A stretch of 6,207 bases of DNA from NCBI GenBank assembly GCA_020200675.1, contig JAIVIG010000155.1:1-6207 (forward strand), given 5' to 3'. A program made the position numbers and the translations under genes. This document shows positions 4,797 through 6,207 of the stretch, one piece after another. Each line of letters begins with the position of its first letter. Within the stretch, counting starts at the first letter, position 1. The notes beneath the pieces were generated by a model, which saw only the letters and a list, made by a program, of their open reading frames with translations, did not search any database and was not told the DNA's origin. The DNA is from Actinomycetota bacterium (lineage in GTDB: Bacteria > Actinomycetota > Rubrobacteria > Rubrobacterales > Rubrobacteraceae).

Positions 4797-5237
4797 GTGG
4801 AAGCACCAGCAGGCAGCATTCAGGGCAAGAATTTGGGCTCCCCTGATGAAGTGCGCTCGTTCGACAAGGGGAAGATGGATGTCGTGACCCTCGACAACGT
4901 CACCGTCGGACTGGCCACATTCGAGCCGGGGTGGCAGTGGTCCGAGTGCGTGAAGCCGATTGCGGGCACCGATAGCTGTCAGGTTCCGCACGTCGGGTAC
5001 GTGCTCTCAGGGCGGATAAAGGTCGTCATGGACGACGGCTCAGAGGAGGAGTTTGGCCCCGACGATGCCGTGGTGATCCCTCCGGGACACGACGCTTGGA
5101 CCGTTGGGGACGTGCCTTGCGTCATGCTGGACTTCGCGGGGGCCGACGAGTACGCTACGGGAGCAAGATCTCAGGTAACGGATACGTCCTACAAGGGGAA
5201 GTCGTCGCACAAGAAGCAGCCTCGGCGTTACCAGTAG
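4797..5237 (+). CDS. Cupin-domain protein
   Basis: The protein is 146 aa from GTG 4797, with AAAGGAG (4782-4788) 8 bases upstream. It is a single small beta-barrel cupin of the cupin_2 type, about residues 30-115. Motif 1 is PHVGYVLSGRIKV (64-76) and motif 2 is FGPDDAVVIPPGHDAW (86-101). Only one His is left in each motif (65 and 98). The usual His-x-His and Glu of motif 1 are absent, so tight metal binding is doubtful; a small-molecule binding or sensory role fits as well as catalysis. The stretch from KPIAG to MLDFAG (53-115) looks like a family I recall as common in actinobacteria, always annotated only as cupin. The tail from about 122 (RSQVTDTSYKGK, then basic) is not part of the fold. 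No signal peptide, so cytoplasmic. It is monocistronic, and the stop codon sits inside a 21-bp tandem repeat. Confidence 0.85.
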   Translation: MEAPAGSIQGKNLGSPDEVRSFDKGKMDVVTLDNVTVGLATFEPGWQWSECVKPIAGTDSCQVPHVGYVLSGRIKVVMDDGSEEEFGPDDAVVIPPGHDAWTVGDVPCVMLDFAGADEYATGARSQVTDTSYKGKSSHKKQPRRYQ

Positions 5238-5296
5238 GCGGTGTCACGGATACGGTAGGCGGAGTCACGGACCCGGTACGTGGGGTCACGGACAAG
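5234..5296 (+). repeat. Three 21-bp tandem repeats
   Basis: Units at 5234-5254, 5255-5275 and 5276-5296 share the pattern GTA(G/C)G(C/T)GG followed by GTCACGGA. In one frame they encode VGGVTDT, VGGVTDP, VRGVTDK. That frame is open from 5096 to a TAG at 5324-5326 but is not the cupin frame; it ends LLGGEEKKR. The cupin stop TAG (5235-5237) lies in the first unit. Confidence 0.8.
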
Positions 5297-5363
5297 CTCT
5301 TGGGAGGCGAAGAGAAGAAGCGCTAGGAAAGAGCGGGCACGCAGTACTGACGCAAGAAGCAGC

Positions 5364-5399
5364 GAGGGCCGGGGTGTTGTCAGTCCTGGCCCTCTTTCT
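5364..5399 (+). terminator. Rho-independent terminator after the cupin gene
   Basis: GAGGGCCGGG (5364-5373) pairs with CCTGGCCCTC (5385-5394), with one G-T pair, around an 11-base loop, followed by TTTCT (5395-5399). It lies about 130 bases after the cupin stop, which leaves the tandem repeats on the transcript. Confidence 0.7.
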
Positions 5400-5434
5400 A
5401 TGCCCTCATGTCCTCTGGGTTGCCGAGAAGTTGC

Positions 5435-5573
5435 CAGGCTGTTGAAAAGCTCTCCGTGGCTTGCCTCTGGCCCTCGATTCGGCTTCGAAAACCCCTGAAC
5501 CCCCCTATTTCGGGGTGATAAAGGCCGATTTGGGACTGCAGATGAGCCTAGCATCGGCTTTTTCAACATGCTG
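5435..5573. mobile_element. IS1182-related mini-element (MITE)
   Basis: The 139-bp core has terminal inverted repeats CAGGCTGTTGAAAAGC (5435-5450) and, inverted, CAGCATGTTGAAAAAGC (5557-5573), with no coding frame of note inside. The left 25 bases match the left end of the IS at 2916-2940 in 20 positions. TTGC directly flanks both sides (5431-5434, 5574-5577), a possible 4-bp target duplication. Further out, GGTTGCCG (5418-5425) and CGGCAACC (5583-5590) are perfect inverted repeats exactly 9 bases from each core end, so the element may be 5418-5590 (173 bp). GCCGAT/ATCGGC followed by TTTTT near the right end could act as a terminator. It probably relied on an IS1182-type transposase supplied from elsewhere. 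Confidence 0.65.
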
Positions 5574-5591
5574 TTGCTACACCGGCAACCT

Positions 5592-5618
5592 AGTTTTCGA
5601 GAATAGGCGCCTTTCTCG
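5592..5618. repeat. Repeat copy 2 merged with a palindromic hairpin
   Basis: AGTTTTCGAGAAT (5592-5604) is identical to 2867-2879. It overlaps a near-perfect palindrome: CGAGAA (5598-5603) and TTCTCG (5613-5618) flank AGGCGCCT (5605-5612), with one extra T. It lies just after the stop of the minus-strand phospholipase-like gene and could serve as its terminator, though there is no T tract. Confidence 0.5.
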
Positions 5619-5628
5619 GCGGTTCCTG

Positions 5629-6177
5629 TTAGATTCTCTTAAAGAGGGTTTCGCCAAGTGCAAGGTTCCGTTCGGCTAACGAGAAATAGAGCAGCGCCAG
5701 AACCCCCGCATTTTTCCCTATCGGGGACGGGGTGCTGGCTATGGCGCTTGGCATACTTTCGATCAAGTCACGATCACACTGGCTATCGAAGTCGCCAAGG
5801 AGACGGTAGCACCGATTATGCTCCCGACAGACAGCATCGACCGCGTCTATCGGCGGCGTATTCCCGGTCGGATCGCCATGGCCGCGTCCACAGTAATTGC
5901 CGTAAAACGGAAGACTCAATTGCTGTGGCGTAATCTGATTATCGGGCGACCCGATCTTGGCCAACTCGGAGGCTACAGGGATGGGGATTTCTCCCACCGG
6001 GTAGAGGGCACTTATTGTGGGAGCTCCGCCGTTGCGCTTTAGGTCCTTGGCTGACTTCCTGACCTTGGCGACGCCCCTTCCCGAACCCGCGGGACTCTCG
6101 CTCTTCTTGCCGCCGGATCCCTTCCTCCTCGAAACCTTCTCTACGGTGCGTTTGGCTTCTTTCTTCGGCGGGGGCAC
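5629..6177 (-). CDS. Phospholipase A2-like protein, His-Asn variant
   Basis: The protein is 182 aa from GTG 6177; on the minus strand AGGAGGG (6186-6192) lies 8 bases upstream. Phospholipase A2 releases the sn-2 fatty acid of phospholipids using a His/Asp pair and calcium. The signature is present: calcium loop YGNYCGRGHG (92-101), then DAVDAVCREHNRCY (111-124) with the catalytic His at 120, and QCDRDL (133-138) with the partner Asp at 135. The residue after the His, normally the calcium ligand Asp (Asp49 in animal enzymes), is Asn121, so calcium binding and activity may be reduced. Cys 96, 117, 123 and 134 fit family disulfides. Residues 1-50 are a disordered tail with 17 Lys/Arg and no signal peptide, so the location is unclear: cytoplasmic, or exported by another route. 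The gene converges on the cupin gene across the MITE. The fold is fairly sure; enzymatic activity is not. Confidence 0.75.
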   Translation of the reverse strand: MPPPKKEAKRTVEKVSRRKGSGGKKSESPAGSGRGVAKVRKSAKDLKRNGGAPTISALYPVGEIPIPVASELAKIGSPDNQITPQQLSLPFYGNYCGRGHGDPTGNTPPIDAVDAVCREHNRCYRLLGDFDSQCDRDLIESMPSAIASTPSPIGKNAGVLALLYFSLAERNLALGETLFKRI

Positions 6178-6207
6178 GTGTACTTCCCTCCTTCTAGAGA
6201 AGGTCTT

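Overview
The window looks like an accessory, mostly intergenic-rich stretch of a GC-rich Gram-positive chromosome. It most resembles a Rubrobacter-type actinobacterium. This placement is an inference from GC-rich codon use with GTG starts and strong GGAGG-type ribosome binding sites, from a short secreted calcium-repeat protein and a cupin of kinds I associate with that group, and from an IS1182-type transposase. I cannot confirm it without a database search.

Layout. Positions 1-288 hold no gene I can defend, only a promoter-like region. A small lipoprotein gene (+) is at 289-714. A 400-base gap with a hairpin follows. Next is an acidic, extremely tryptophan-rich secreted protein (+) at 1119-1538, ending in a 17-bp perfect hairpin and an inverted heptad-repeat array. 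Converging on it is a secreted RTX-like repeat protein (-) at 1903-2307. A 295-base divergent intergenic region, rich in hairpins and CTAG, separates this from a 65-residue two-helix membrane protein (+) at 2603-2800. An apparently intact IS1182-family element fills about 2900-4610, with its transposase on the minus strand. A cupin-domain protein (+) is at 4797-5237; it is followed by three 21-bp tandem repeats, a terminator and a non-autonomous mini-element (MITE) at 5435-5573 whose ends resemble those of the IS. Converging from the right is a phospholipase A2-like protein (-) at 5629-6177 with a very basic N-terminus and Asn where the family has its calcium-binding Asp.

How the genes relate. 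I see no operon: each gene has its own ribosome binding site and most neighbours are convergent or divergent. Three products carry export signals (lipoprotein, Trp-rich protein, RTX-like protein) and one is a small membrane protein, so the theme is the cell envelope and exterior. The IS and MITE mark the region as one that accumulates insertions. I do not see a recognisable defence, secretion or biosynthetic system. The least ordinary items are the Trp-rich protein, the His-Asn phospholipase A2-like protein, and the IS/MITE end architecture.
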